A stretch of 64,000 nt of DNA from Exiguobacterium undae DSM 14481 (lineage in GTDB: Bacteria > Bacillota > Bacilli > Exiguobacteriales > Exiguobacteriaceae), in contig NZ_KK211187.1 in assembly GCF_000620805.1 (NCBI RefSeq), positions 2,605,389 through 2,669,388 on the forward strand. The letters run 5' to 3'. Position 1 is the stretch's first letter, and every line of letters starts with the position of its first letter. Below are positions 42,392 through 51,473 of this stretch, one piece after another. The notes under the pieces were generated by a model. The model saw only the letters and a program-made list of their open reading frames with translations, was not told the origin of the DNA and made no database searches. A program made the position numbers and the translations under genes.

Positions 42392-43515
42392 TGTGCTTCC
42401 TCCTCCTGAATGAACTGCTCACTCAAGACGGAAAGTAAGCTACTTCTTGTAATCAGTCCACGTAATTGACCGGCTTTATTGGTGACCGGCAGATAACCTG
42501 TTTCTTCATGGTTCATGACTTCCAACACATCCAGTAAGGAATCCTGCTCATCAACCGCTACAAGTTCCCCTTCCATGACGTCTTCAATCCGAATCCCTTT
42601 ATCCGGTGCCGTTTGAATATTCTTCAGTTTGACGATTCCCTGCAAAATCCGGTCACGGTCCGTAATCAACAGACTGTCGACCTTCCGTCCACGCATGATT
42701 TCAATGCCTTGTAACAGCGTACGCTTCCCGCTGATGGAGACAGGATCTTCAATCATGATGTCTTCTGCTTTGATGAACGCCGGACTGCTCCAAATCTTAT
42801 TTTTTCCAATAAATGATTCGACGTATTCATCTTTAGGGTGACGCAGGATTTCTTCCGGTGTATCGAATTGAACGATTTCCCCATCACGCATGATACAAAT
42901 CCGATCAGCTAATTTAATCGCTTCATCCATATCGTGGGTGACGAATACAATCGTTTTTTTCACTTCTTCTTGGAGATTAAATAACTCTTCTTGGAGGTCA
43001 TTGCGGGTCACGGGATCAAGGGCACTGAACGGTTCATCCATTAAGATGACGTCCGGATCATTCATCAACGCCCGGGCAAACCCGACACGTTGCTGTTGTC
43101 CACCACTGAGTTCACTCGGATAACGATCAATGAATTGTTTTGGATCGAGACCAACCATCTGAAGTAACTCTTCCGTCCGGAGGTCCATCTGATCATGATC
43201 TTTCCCTTCAAGACCGGCAATCAATTGAATGTTTTCCCGAACCGTCATATGTGGGAATAAACCTGTTTGTTGAATGACGTACCCCATGTGACGACGTAAT
43301 TCAATCATATCGGTTTTCATGATGTCTTTTCCGTTCACTAAAATCGTACCTGATGAAGGTTCAATCAATCGGTTGATCATTTTAAGAGACGTTGTTTTTC
43401 CACAACCACTGGGTCCGATGAAGACGACCAGTTCGCCCTCTTTGATTTCGAGGGTCAAGCCTTTTAAGACAACGTTATCTTTAAACTGCTTCCCAACGTT
43501 TTTAAATTCAATCAT
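42388..43515 (-). CDS. opuCA: Osmoprotectant ABC transporter ATPase with CBS domains
   Basis: From ATG 43515 (AGGAG ten bases upstream) the protein has 375 residues. Walker A is GPSGCGKTTS (near 36), the ABC signature LSGGQQQRVGFARAL (near 134), Walker B VILMDEPFSALD (near 155) and the H-loop FVTHDMDEA. Two CBS domains (about 255-310 and 315-370) follow, as in OpuCA, where they sense ionic strength or c-di-AMP. It drives the downstream fused permease/binding protein. A SigB-type promoter (GTTTAA-14-GGGAAA) is 39 bases upstream, fitting general-stress and osmotic induction. Confidence 0.93.
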   Translation of the reverse strand: MIEFKNVGKQFKDNVVLKGLTLEIKEGELVVFIGPSGCGKTTSLKMINRLIEPSSGTILVNGKDIMKTDMIELRRHMGYVIQQTGLFPHMTVRENIQLIAGLEGKDHDQMDLRTEELLQMVGLDPKQFIDRYPSELSGGQQQRVGFARALMNDPDVILMDEPFSALDPVTRNDLQEELFNLQEEVKKTIVFVTHDMDEAIKLADRICIMRDGEIVQFDTPEEILRHPKDEYVESFIGKNKIWSSPAFIKAEDIMIEDPVSISGKRTLLQGIEIMRGRKVDSLLITDRDRILQGIVKLKNIQTAPDKGIRIEDVMEGELVAVDEQDSLLDVLEVMNHEETGYLPVTNKAGQLRGLITRSSLLSVLSEQFIQEEEAQ

Positions 43516-43553
43516 CCATATTCCACTCCTTTTACTATTTCCATATACCATGT

Positions 43554-43579
43554 TTTCCCTGTTCATTTCATGATTAAAC
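43554..43579 (-). promoter_or_regulatory. SigB-type promoter of opuCA
   Basis: Minus-strand GTTTAA (43574-43579), 14-base spacer, GGGAAA (43554-43559): both boxes match the SigB pattern. SigB control of opuC is known in B. subtilis relatives and Listeria. Confidence 0.68.
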
Positions 43580-43721
43580 AATTATTTTATTTTTTTCAGT
43601 TTGAACCCGTAAAAAATCGGGAATTATTTCCCTCTTTTTTAATTTTTTTGCTGAGAAAGGGTAATAGATAAGTAGAGGCAGACGAGGCAGAGTCATCCGA
43701 GAAAAAGGAGGCGAACTACAC

Positions 43722-44741
43722 ATGCACAGCAAGTGGATTCGAATCATCATGATTGTGTTAATGTCGCTTTTTCCTTTCTTCAGTTATAGTTTGACAGCAG
43801 ATGCAGCGAGTTCGACATTTGTCACGAAAGGATCGACGACGAGTAAAGTCGTCGCACTGACGTTTGATGACGGTTCAGATGGTGGCAATATCACGAAGAT
43901 TCTCAGCATCTTAAAAAGTAACAACGTCAAAGCAACCTTTTTCCTGACCGGTGCAGGGGCGAACAATCACCCTCAACTGATCAAAAACATTGCAACGGCC
44001 ACCCCGACGCATCAAATCGGGAATCACTCTTACACGCACCCTGATTTCACGAAATTAACCGCAGCTCAAATGACAAGCGAACTGTCCAAAACCGAGACAT
44101 TGATCAAATCACTGACCGGTCGGACGACTAAACCGATTTTCCGTGCGCCGTTTGGTGCCAGTAACAGTGCGGTTCTCGCTGCCGTCGGAAACGCCGGTTA
44201 CACCAAAACGATTCAATGGAACATCGACACGACAGACTGGAAAGGTATCAGTTCGACCGCCATCTTGGCGCGTGTCGTGCCGAACGTCGTACCGGGTTCA
44301 ATCGTCTTGATGCACACCGGTGTAGGGGCGCCGGGTACTCCAGTCGCTCTCCCTTCAATGATTTCGCAACTTAAAGCGAAAGGATACAAATTCGTCACGA
44401 TTTCTGAATTGCTGCAACTTCCTCCGAGCGGCAGTAAAACCTATACCGTTAAATCAGGTGATACTTTGTACAAAATTGCCAATCTATACAATGTCAGCGT
44501 TTCAGCTCTTGCGAAAGCCAACAATATCACGAACTATAATCTGATTAACGTTGGTCAAGTTCTCGTCATTCCGGGCACTACGCCGCCGCCTGCGACCGTC
44601 ACTTACACGGTGAAGGCCGGAGATACGTTATATTCCATCGCAACGAAATATGGTGTCACCGTTACCGCTCTCGCCAGTGCCAACAAGATCACCAATGTCA
44701 ATTTGATTTCGGTCGGACAAGTCCTTGTCATTCCGAAATAA
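43722..44741 (+). CDS. Secreted polysaccharide deacetylase with two LysM domains
   Basis: The 339-residue precursor has a signal peptide (hydrophobic core about 7-25, cleavage near ADAAS), a NodB domain (about 40-225) with LTFDDGS (motif 1, Ser in place of Pro), HSYTHPDF (metal His pair) and RAPFGAS, then two LysM repeats (about 242-286 and 294-338), each YTVKxGDTLYxIAxxYxV...[12 protein letters not shown], joined by a PGTTPPPAT linker. LysM modules hold it on peptidoglycan, so it probably removes acetyl groups from wall GlcNAc or MurNAc. The start follows AAAAAGGAGGCG. It is a single gene, divergent from opuC. Confidence 0.9.
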   Translation: MHSKWIRIIMIVLMSLFPFFSYSLTADAASSTFVTKGSTTSKVVALTFDDGSDGGNITKILSILKSNNVKATFFLTGAGANNHPQLIKNIATATPTHQIGNHSYTHPDFTKLTAAQMTSELSKTETLIKSLTGRTTKPIFRAPFGASNSAVLAAVGNAGYTKTIQWNIDTTDWKGISSTAILARVVPNVVPGSIVLMHTGVGAPGTPVALPSMISQLKAKGYKFVTISELLQLPPSGSKTYTVKSGDTLYKIANLYNVSVSALAKANNITNYNLINVGQVLVIPGTTPPPATVTYTVKAGDTLYSIATKYGVTVTALASANKITNVNLISVGQVLVIPK

Positions 44742-44743
44742 CT

Positions 44744-44781
44744 AAAAAACACCTTCGTCCGTTAAAGGCGAAGGTGTTTTT
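44744..44781. terminator. Bidirectional terminator between LysM deacetylase and lysA
   Basis: AAAAACACCTTCG pairs with CGAAGGTGTTTTT across an 11-base loop; it also ends the whole lysC-lysA operon. Confidence 0.85.
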
Positions 44782-44787
44782 GGTTTT

Positions 44788-46101
44788 TTAAGAGGATGGA
44801 ATGTTTTCCAGTCCGAGATCACACTGGATCAAGTCGGCATACGTCTGTCGACGCACGACTTCACGGGACTCTCCGGCGTTGACGAAAACAACAGCCGGTC
44901 GTAAAAATTGGTTGTAGTTGCTCGCCATCGAATAGTTGTAGGCACCTGTTCCGAACACAGCCAGTGTATCTCCACTGACCGGTTCCGCTAGATCAGCTGA
45001 CTCAGCGACCAAATCTCCTGATTCACACGCTGCACCGACAACGGTCACGTGACGTGTCTCCCCCTGAATCCGGTTGGCGATGACCGTTTCGTACACCGCT
45101 CCGTATAAAGCAGGACGGATGTTGTCCGCCATTCCGCCATCGACGGATAAATACGTTCGGACACCCTGTACTTCTTTGATTGCCCCGACGGTATAGAGGG
45201 TCGTTCCTGCATTCGCGACGACCCAACGTCCCGGCTCAATGCCGATTCGTGGACGATCGATGGCGAGACGGGACGTCTCTTCGTCGATGATCGCCATCAC
45301 CCGCTCCATCGTCTGTTCAAAATCAAGTGGCTGATCCGCTTGCGTGTAGGCAATTCCGAATCCGCCGCCAAGGTTGACTTCACTTGCGACAAACGCCGTC
45401 CGTTCACGAATCGTTTCGACAAACCCCATCATCGTCCGGGCCGTCCGTTCAAACAGCTCGATCTCTTGAATTTGCGAACCGACGTGACAATGAATACCGA
45501 GTAAGACCAGATGCTCCGCTGCTAAAACGGCTTCGACCGCTTCCAGGTAAGACTCGTCATGCGTCGAGAAACCGAACTTCGTATCGACACCACCGGTCTG
45601 AATTTTCGTGTGAGCCCCACCAATGACTTGCGGCACGATCCGAATCAGGACGTGGACCGTTTGACACGCTTCTGCGGCAATCTGATTGAGTTGGGCGATT
45701 TCGCCGTAATGGTCGATGACAATCTTACCGACACCTTCTTCGACGGCATAACGTAAATCCTGTGACGACTTGTTCGAGCCGTGGAAATAGATCCGTTCGG
45801 CCGGGACACCCGCCTTGCGGGCGATAAACAGTTCGCCGCCCGTTACGACATCGATTCCAAGTCCGTGCTGGACGACTTGCTGATATACGGCACCAATCGT
45901 CAACGCTTTAGAAGCAAACGAGGCATACGTATTCGGATATTTTTCTAAAAAGGCATCCCGTACGGTCGCCAGACGGTCTGTCAATTCACGCTCTGCCATG
46001 ACATAAAGCGGTGTCCCGTATTGTTTCGCAAGCGTCGTTGCCGCCACACCATCAAGTTGTAATTCATTCTCTTGTTCCGTCAAATATTGGCTTCCGTACA
46101 T
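44788..46101 (-). CDS. lysA: Diaminopimelate decarboxylase
   Basis: The 437-residue fold-III PLP enzyme converts meso-DAP to L-lysine, the last step of the operon. Visible sites: YASFASKALT (PLP lysine, near 65), GIDVVTGGELF, the glycine loop LGGGFGIAY (near 245), IEPGRWVVANAGTTLY (near 290) and ACESGDLVAE (near 355, catalytic Cys from the partner subunit), with TGAYNYSMASNYN at the end. It is the last gene of the lysine/DAP operon, 12 bases after alr. ATG 46101 follows AAGGGGGAATC. Confidence 0.93.
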   Translation of the reverse strand: MYGSQYLTEQENELQLDGVAATTLAKQYGTPLYVMAERELTDRLATVRDAFLEKYPNTYASFASKALTIGAVYQQVVQHGLGIDVVTGGELFIARKAGVPAERIYFHGSNKSSQDLRYAVEEGVGKIVIDHYGEIAQLNQIAAEACQTVHVLIRIVPQVIGGAHTKIQTGGVDTKFGFSTHDESYLEAVEAVLAAEHLVLLGIHCHVGSQIQEIELFERTARTMMGFVETIRERTAFVASEVNLGGGFGIAYTQADQPLDFEQTMERVMAIIDEETSRLAIDRPRIGIEPGRWVVANAGTTLYTVGAIKEVQGVRTYLSVDGGMADNIRPALYGAVYETVIANRIQGETRHVTVVGAACESGDLVAESADLAEPVSGDTLAVFGTGAYNYSMASNYNQFLRPAVVFVNAGESREVVRRQTYADLIQCDLGLENIPSS

Positions 46102-46113
46102 CTGGATTCCCCC

Positions 46114-47172
46114 TTATAAATAACGATGTGTCAAACGCCACGAACGGGCACACATCTGCTCCGAATTATTGGCTGTGCCGGTCCGGGTGATATCATCGAT
46201 TTCGATGCCGTCCCCGTACAGTACAACTTTGTCACCGATTTGAACCGTCGAATCGATGGCGATGAATGTATGACTCATGAACAATTTGCTGATGATCGGA
46301 TATCTTTTCCCGTTGATGATGACCGGCAGCGATGAGCGTCCGCGGACGACCCCGTCTCCGTATCCAACCGGCAGAACAGCGACACGAATCGCTTCCGGCG
46401 CCGTATACGATGTACCGTAGCCAACGTGTTCCCCTGCCTCCACTTGACGAATCTCAACGACTTCCGTCGTCATCCGGAGAGATGGCACGAGCCAGTCCAT
46501 TTTTTCAATCGGTGAGTAACCAAACAAGAAAATACCAGGACGGACATAGTTACAAAAAGCGAGACGTGGATCATGTTTGACGATCGTCGCGCTGTTTTCC
46601 GCATGCAGATACGTAAAGTCATGTTCCGCCCGTAATGGTCCGCCGATTTCGAGGAATCGTTCGACCTGACCATCATGATCGGCTCCTGGCTCATCCGCCA
46701 GTGGAAAATGCGTGTAGAGCCCCGTCAGGATAAGCTCGTGTTCGCGCACTGTCTCAAGTACCGCTAACGCTTCTTCAAGCGAACTGACACCAAAACGGTT
46801 CATCCCGACATTTACTTTTAGATGAAGTTCAATTCCTGATAACTCAGCTTGATGACGTTTCAGCCAGTCGAGTGAAGGAATTCCAAGTGCTACTCCATGC
46901 AACCGGACTTCTTTAAAATGCGACGCCGGATTCATCGCCAGGACATAACTGTCTGGAAAATTCGTTTTGATTTCAATTGCTTCGTAGACTTCTGCCACTG
47001 CGAAATGCCGGACACCGGCTTCCATCAATGTGGCGACCATCTCAATCATTCCTAAGTTGTAAGCATTGTTTTTGACCACGGCAAAAATCTGCTTATTGGA
47101 CCGGGCGAAAACCGATGCGACGTTATGTCGCACCGCTTCCCGATCGATTGTAACGACAGTTCGTGAACTCAT
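46114..47172 (-). CDS. alr: Alanine racemase-family protein within the DAP operon
   Basis: ATG 47172 overlaps the ilvE stop by one base (TAATG), giving 352 residues. It is a fold-III PLP enzyme with the cofactor lysine in FAVVKNNAYNLG (KNNAYN rather than the usual KADAYGHG), KVNVGMNRFGV, RPGIFLFGYSP and the catalytic tyrosine region GYGTSYTAPEAI with VGYGDG. Similar alr2-like genes sit in the dap operon of staphylococci. It may supply D-Ala for peptidoglycan; given its atypical motif and location, another amino acid substrate (lysine, DAP) cannot be excluded. Confidence 0.85.
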   Translation of the reverse strand: MSSRTVVTIDREAVRHNVASVFARSNKQIFAVVKNNAYNLGMIEMVATLMEAGVRHFAVAEVYEAIEIKTNFPDSYVLAMNPASHFKEVRLHGVALGIPSLDWLKRHQAELSGIELHLKVNVGMNRFGVSSLEEALAVLETVREHELILTGLYTHFPLADEPGADHDGQVERFLEIGGPLRAEHDFTYLHAENSATIVKHDPRLAFCNYVRPGIFLFGYSPIEKMDWLVPSLRMTTEVVEIRQVEAGEHVGYGTSYTAPEAIRVAVLPVGYGDGVVRGRSSLPVIINGKRYPIISKLFMSHTFIAIDSTVQIGDKVVLYGDGIEIDDITRTGTANNSEQMCARSWRLTHRYL

Positions 47173-48104
47173 TATTCTGCGATGGCAGGTGTCACGTAAG
47201 TCAACCATGCCGCATATTGTGGCAATTGACCCGAGACCGCTTGACGGTAAAGACCAAGTAACTCATCTGCGACAGCCCGTGTTCCGCCGTTGATGACGAT
47301 ATGATCAATTTCACCGACACTAGTGATTTCTGCAGCTGTACCCGTCAAGAAGATTTCGTCTGCGACGTATAACTCATCACGACCGATATGACGTTCGACG
47401 ACCGGATACCCTTGATCCTGCGCAAGACGCATGATGACTTGACGTGTGATACCGTCAAGAACCGAACAGTCGAGTGAAGGCGTATAAATCGTGCCGTTTT
47501 TCAACATAAACAAGTTGGCGACACTCGCTTCACTGACATTTCCGTTCATATCAAGGGCAATCGCCTCATCAAATCCATCACGAAGTGCTTCTCCTTTTAA
47601 GAGTTGCGAGTTCATGTAGTTGGCGGCAGCTTTTGCTTGCATCGGCATCATCGTCGACGAAACGCGACGGTATGAAGCGACTTTCGCACGGATGCCGGCA
47701 CCTTTATCAAAGTACTCACCGAGCTCCCAACAAGAAATTCCGACGTGAACCGTCGTATCTTTTGCCATCAGTGCCTGCCACGGTGTACCGAGGAAAACAA
47801 ATGGGCGAATGTAACAAGATTCAAAGCCGTTTTTGGCGACAAGATCAATCGTCGCTTGGACGAGTTCTTCCACTGTATAAGGAATCGTCACGTGATAAAA
47901 AGCACAACTCCGGAACAGACGTTCAATGTGTTCCGTCAATTGGAAAATCGCCGGACCATCCGGTGTCGCATACGCACGGATTCCTTCAAAGAATCCACTT
48001 CCATAATGGATCGCATGTGACATGACGCTCGTATTTGCTTCTTTTGGATCATGAAAAACCCCGTCTAACCAAATCGCTTCACCATACTGTGTATCCACTG
48101 CCAT
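47172..48104 (-). CDS. ilvE: Branched-chain-type (class IV) aminotransferase inside the lysine operon
   Basis: The 310-residue protein is a fold-IV PLP aminotransferase of the IlvE type: HYGSGFFEGIRAY (near 33), YIRPFVFLG (near 99), the PLP lysine in MPMQAKAAANYMNSQ (near 157), DEAIALDMNGNVSEASVANL and FLTGTAAEITSV. IlvE transfers amino groups to branched-chain 2-oxo acids. Its position between dapH and alr is where staphylococcal-type operons have the deacetylase gene (dapL), so it may serve the N-acetyl-amino-oxopimelate transamination step. GAGGAGG precedes ATG 48104; one-base overlap with alr. Confidence 0.88.
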   Translation of the reverse strand: MAVDTQYGEAIWLDGVFHDPKEANTSVMSHAIHYGSGFFEGIRAYATPDGPAIFQLTEHIERLFRSCAFYHVTIPYTVEELVQATIDLVAKNGFESCYIRPFVFLGTPWQALMAKDTTVHVGISCWELGEYFDKGAGIRAKVASYRRVSSTMMPMQAKAAANYMNSQLLKGEALRDGFDEAIALDMNGNVSEASVANLFMLKNGTIYTPSLDCSVLDGITRQVIMRLAQDQGYPVVERHIGRDELYVADEIFLTGTAAEITSVGEIDHIVINGGTRAVADELLGLYRQAVSGQLPQYAAWLTYVTPAIAE

Positions 48105-48129
48105 GTGTTTTCCTCCTCTTAGACGTCAA

Positions 48130-48837
48130 TCAGAGTGAACGTAAATCATCCACGAGTTGCGTCTTTTCTGCTGTTTTTTCGTCTTTCTGTTTGATCACGC
48201 GTGCTGGTGTACCAGCAACTACGCTACCGGCAGGAACGTCTTCTGTGACGACACTGCCCGCTGCGACGACGGCATCTTTTCCGACGCGGACACCTTCTAA
48301 GATGACGGCGTTCGCTCCGATCAAGACACCATCTTCAATGATGACCGGTGTTTTTGAAGGTGGTTCAAGGACCCCAGCGACCACTGCACCGGCACCCACA
48401 TGAACGTTTTTACCAATCGTTCCGCGTGCACCAACGACGGCGTTCATATCAATCATTGTACCATCTCCGATCGATGCACCGATATTAATGATTGCCCCCA
48501 TCATGATGACCGCATTGTCGCCGATGACGACATGATCACGAATCCATGAACCTGGTTCGATCCGGGCATTCAAATGACGTGTATCGAGCATGGGCACGGC
48601 ACTGTTGCGACGGTCGTATTCGACGTGCACTTCAGTAATCCGGTCTGCATTCTCTTCTAAGAAAGTTGAAGCAAGTCCTGCATCGGCGAAGAAAATTTTG
48701 GATTGATCCGTTCCGAATGCCGTTGCTCCTTCAATCGTCAATCCTGCCAAGTCACCGTTGACGTACAATTTGACGGGCGTTTGTTTTTTCGCATCTTTGA
48801 TGAATTTCGCAATTTCATAAGCATCAGTTAATAACAT
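48130..48837 (-). CDS. dapH: Tetrahydrodipicolinate N-acetyltransferase
   Basis: The 235-residue protein has an N-terminal helical domain and a left-handed beta-helix of hexapeptide repeats ([60 protein letters not shown]). It acetylates tetrahydrodipicolinate with acetyl-CoA in the acetylase branch of DAP synthesis; its product then needs an aminotransferase and a deacetylase. The length and the stretch [12 protein letters not shown] match DapH/DapD of Bacillales. It overlaps dapB by 14 bases and follows AGGAGG. Confidence 0.93.
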   Translation of the reverse strand: MLLTDAYEIAKFIKDAKKQTPVKLYVNGDLAGLTIEGATAFGTDQSKIFFADAGLASTFLEENADRITEVHVEYDRRNSAVPMLDTRHLNARIEPGSWIRDHVVIGDNAVIMMGAIINIGASIGDGTMIDMNAVVGARGTIGKNVHVGAGAVVAGVLEPPSKTPVIIEDGVLIGANAVILEGVRVGKDAVVAAGSVVTEDVPAGSVVAGTPARVIKQKDEKTAEKTQLVDDLRSL

Positions 48838-49570
48838 GTGAATCCTCCTGTGTGTAGAGCGTCTCCAGTGTATAGAGTCCCGCTGATTTTTGAATGAGTG
48901 CTTCTGCCGCTTTGATGGCGCCTGAAGCGAATACTTTTTTGGATAACGCCGTGTGTTTGATTTCGATCAACTCATCGACGCCGGCAAACAACACTTCGTG
49001 TTCGCCGAAAATCGTTCCTCCACGCATCGAGTGCATCCCGATTTCGTTTGATTCCCGCTTTTCACGCGTCGACTCACGTTCGTAAACCGGTTGGACATTT
49101 CGTAAATCCTGAATGGTCCGGAGCAACAGCTCTGCCGTCCCGCTCGGTGCATCGACTTTTTGATTGTGGTGTTTTTCAAGCAGTTCGATGTCAAATGCTC
49201 CGGCAAGCGGAACGAGTGTTTTCAACAACTGTTGCATCATCGCGATTCCAAACGACATGTTATACGATTGGAAAATCGGAATCTGTTTGGAAGCGTCACG
49301 AATCGTCTGCAGCTCGGCTTCCGAGAAACCGGTCGTCGCAATGACGAGTGGTGTCTTCGTTCTCATCCCATAATCCAGTAGGTCCGGCAACAAGCTCGGG
49401 TGTGAGAAGTCAATGATCGCGTCGACTGATTCCGTCATTTCAGCGAGCGTGCCGTATGAGGGCACACGTTCCGCCGTTTTCGTTTTGTCGATGACGGCAA
49501 CGACGGCATCCGGTGCCAGTTCATGCACGTAATGTCCGGTCGCTCCGTATCCGTGAATGGCGAGTCTCAT
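48824..49570 (-). CDS. dapB: 4-Hydroxy-tetrahydrodipicolinate reductase
   Basis: The 248-residue protein starts with a short Rossmann motif IHGYGATG and has the catalytic block [15 protein letters not shown] (near 140), plus [10 protein letters not shown] and a late [14 protein letters not shown]. It reduces the DapA product with NAD(P)H. It overlaps dapA by four bases and dapH by 14, a tightly coupled arrangement. Compared with the roughly 270-residue E. coli enzyme the N-terminal half is shorter, as in several Firmicutes. Confidence 0.92.
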   Translation of the reverse strand: MRLAIHGYGATGHYVHELAPDAVVAVIDKTKTAERVPSYGTLAEMTESVDAIIDFSHPSLLPDLLDYGMRTKTPLVIATTGFSEAELQTIRDASKQIPIFQSYNMSFGIAMMQQLLKTLVPLAGAFDIELLEKHHNQKVDAPSGTAELLLRTIQDLRNVQPVYERESTREKRESNEIGMHSMRGGTIFGEHEVLFAGVDELIEIKHTALSKKVFASGAIKAAEALIQKSAGLYTLETLYTQEDSHVIN

Positions 49571-50448
49571 CCAACCACTCCTTTATAGCTCCGCATCGTC
49601 TCAAGCAGGTGCGTATGTCCCGCTTCCGACTGACGGACGAGCGGCAGACGCGGAGCCCCGACGGCAATCCCGATTTCTTCAAGTGCTGCTTTGACGGGAA
49701 TCGGATTGACGTCGCTGAACAAGGCGGAAATGACAGGCATCAGATCACTCTGAATCCGGCGTGCCGTGTCGTAGTCGTTTGCAAGCAGCGCTTCTGCCAA
49801 GGCTTGCGTCTCAGCCGGATACGGATTCGACAAGACGGAAATCACGCCTTGTGCCCCCCATGCCATGTACGGGAGAATTTGATCGTCGTTGCCGCAGAAA
49901 ACGGCAAAGTCGTTTGGTAAAGCCGTCATCAGTTCACCCATGAAGCTGACGTCCCCACTCGCTTCTTTGAACGCTTGGATGTTCGGATGCTTCGCAAGCG
50001 TCACGGCAGTCTCAACTGAAATCGCTACCCCCGTACGTGACGGGACGTTATACAGCATGATCGGCAGCGAAACCGCATCCGCGACAGCCGTGAAATGCGC
50101 CACGAGCCCGGCTTGTGACGTTTTGTTGTAATACGGTGTCACGAGCATCGCTGCATCGGCACCGAGACGTTCCGCCGCTTGTGTCTTTTCAATCGTCTGC
50201 GCTGTATTGTTCGTTCCGGTTCCGGCAATGACAGGCACGCGTCCTGCCATCACACGGACCGCCGTTTTCAGTAACGTCTCGAACTCTTCATTCGTCAGCG
50301 TCGATCCTTCTCCCGTCGTCCCACCGACGACCAATGCTTGAATGTTTGCCGCGAGTTGCTGTTCAATGAGTTGTTCAAATACGGTTAAATCCAGTTCACC
50401 CGTTGACGTGAACGGTGTTGCCAGTGCTGTTCCTGCTCCTTTAAACAT
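49567..50448 (-). CDS. dapA: 4-Hydroxy-tetrahydrodipicolinate synthase
   Basis: This 293-residue TIM-barrel aldolase condenses pyruvate with aspartate semialdehyde. Motifs seen: GGTTGEGSTLTNEE (near 43), VTPYYNKTSQAGLVAHF (catalytic Tyr, near 132), YNVPSRTG (near 134) and the Schiff-base lysine in IQAFKEASGD (near 161). ATG 50448 follows GGGGAGGAATCCGAC. Four-base overlap with dapB. Confidence 0.94.
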   Translation of the reverse strand: MFKGAGTALATPFTSTGELDLTVFEQLIEQQLAANIQALVVGGTTGEGSTLTNEEFETLLKTAVRVMAGRVPVIAGTGTNNTAQTIEKTQAAERLGADAAMLVTPYYNKTSQAGLVAHFTAVADAVSLPIMLYNVPSRTGVAISVETAVTLAKHPNIQAFKEASGDVSFMGELMTALPNDFAVFCGNDDQILPYMAWGAQGVISVLSNPYPAETQALAEALLANDYDTARRIQSDLMPVISALFSDVNPIPVKAALEEIGIAVGAPRLPLVRQSEAGHTHLLETMRSYKGVVG

Positions 50449-50468
50449 GTCGGATTCCTCCCCGTTTC

Positions 50469-51461
50469 TTAAGAATGGATTGAACTTTCAAGTGCTTGGC
50501 GCGCCACTTGAACGGCGTTCGAAGCGGCCCCTTTTCGAATGTTGTCGGCGACACACCAGATGTGGAAGGTGTTCGCAAGACTCTGATCCTGTCGAATCCG
50601 TCCGACGTACACGTCATCCGTTCCACTGGCGTCAAGCGGCATCGGATACTGATTTTGACTGACATCATCGACCAGAACGACGCCGGGTGCTTGACGCAAT
50701 GCTTCGCGGACTGCTTCGACCGTCGTCTCCTGCTCAAACGTCACGTTGATCGCAACGGAATGAGCGTTCGTGACCGGGACGCGGACACATGTCGCACTGA
50801 CCGGCAACTCCGGTAAGCGGAAGATTTTGCGCGTCTCATCAATCATTTTCTGTTCTTCTTTCGTATACCCATCCGGTAAGAACACATCGATATGCGGCAG
50901 GATGTTATCGTGGATCGGGTGCGGATAATTAACCGGTTCTTCGCCGCGACTGCCGCGGGCTAAATCCTCAATTCCTTTTTGACCCGAACCGGAGACCGCT
51001 TGATACGTCGTATAGTTGATACGCTGTAAACCAAACTGCTGAAGTGGTGCCAGAGCGACGACGGATTGAATCGTCGAACAGTTCGGATTAGCGATCAATC
51101 GATCGTCCGGACCGATTGACTGCGGATTCACTTCCGGTACGACGAGCGGGATATCCGCCTGCATCCGGAAGGCACTCGAGTTGTCGACGACGAGTGTTCC
51201 TGCTGCAGCGAGTAACGGGGCATACTGTTCACTGATCGTTCCGCCTGCTGCGAACAGTGCGACATCGATGCCGTCTTCTGTGATTTGCTCCGATAATGCT
51301 TGAATCGTAACGTCTTGTCCTTTGAACTGGACGGTTTTCCCGGCAGAACGGGCTGAGGCGTAAGCTGAAATTTGACGAACCGGAAAGTCGAGTTCCGCCA
51401 AGACTTGCAACATTTTTTGTCCAACGGCGCCTGTTGCGCCAATGACTGCTACATGATACAT
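50469..51461 (-). CDS. asd: Aspartate-semialdehyde dehydrogenase
   Basis: The 330-residue enzyme reduces aspartyl phosphate to aspartate semialdehyde with NADPH. Visible are the nucleotide motif VIGATGAVGQKMLQ (near 6), the nucleophilic cysteine in IANPNCSTIQ (near 128), GSGQKGIEDL and the His in VPVTNAHSVAIN (near 240). It is 12 bases after lysC and 20 bases before dapA, with GGAGGAAACC ahead of ATG 51461. Confidence 0.94.
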   Translation of the reverse strand: MYHVAVIGATGAVGQKMLQVLAELDFPVRQISAYASARSAGKTVQFKGQDVTIQALSEQITEDGIDVALFAAGGTISEQYAPLLAAAGTLVVDNSSAFRMQADIPLVVPEVNPQSIGPDDRLIANPNCSTIQSVVALAPLQQFGLQRINYTTYQAVSGSGQKGIEDLARGSRGEEPVNYPHPIHDNILPHIDVFLPDGYTKEEQKMIDETRKIFRLPELPVSATCVRVPVTNAHSVAINVTFEQETTVEAVREALRQAPGVVLVDDVSQNQYPMPLDASGTDDVYVGRIRQDQSLANTFHIWCVADNIRKGAASNAVQVARQALESSIHS

Positions 51462-51473
51462 ATGGTTTCCTCC

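Noticed and set aside
43619-43648. GGGAA-TTAT-TTCCC hairpin with T-run as a terminator
   Set aside because: No gene or clear transcript precedes it on the plus strand; it lies in the divergent opuC/deacetylase control region and is probably incidental.
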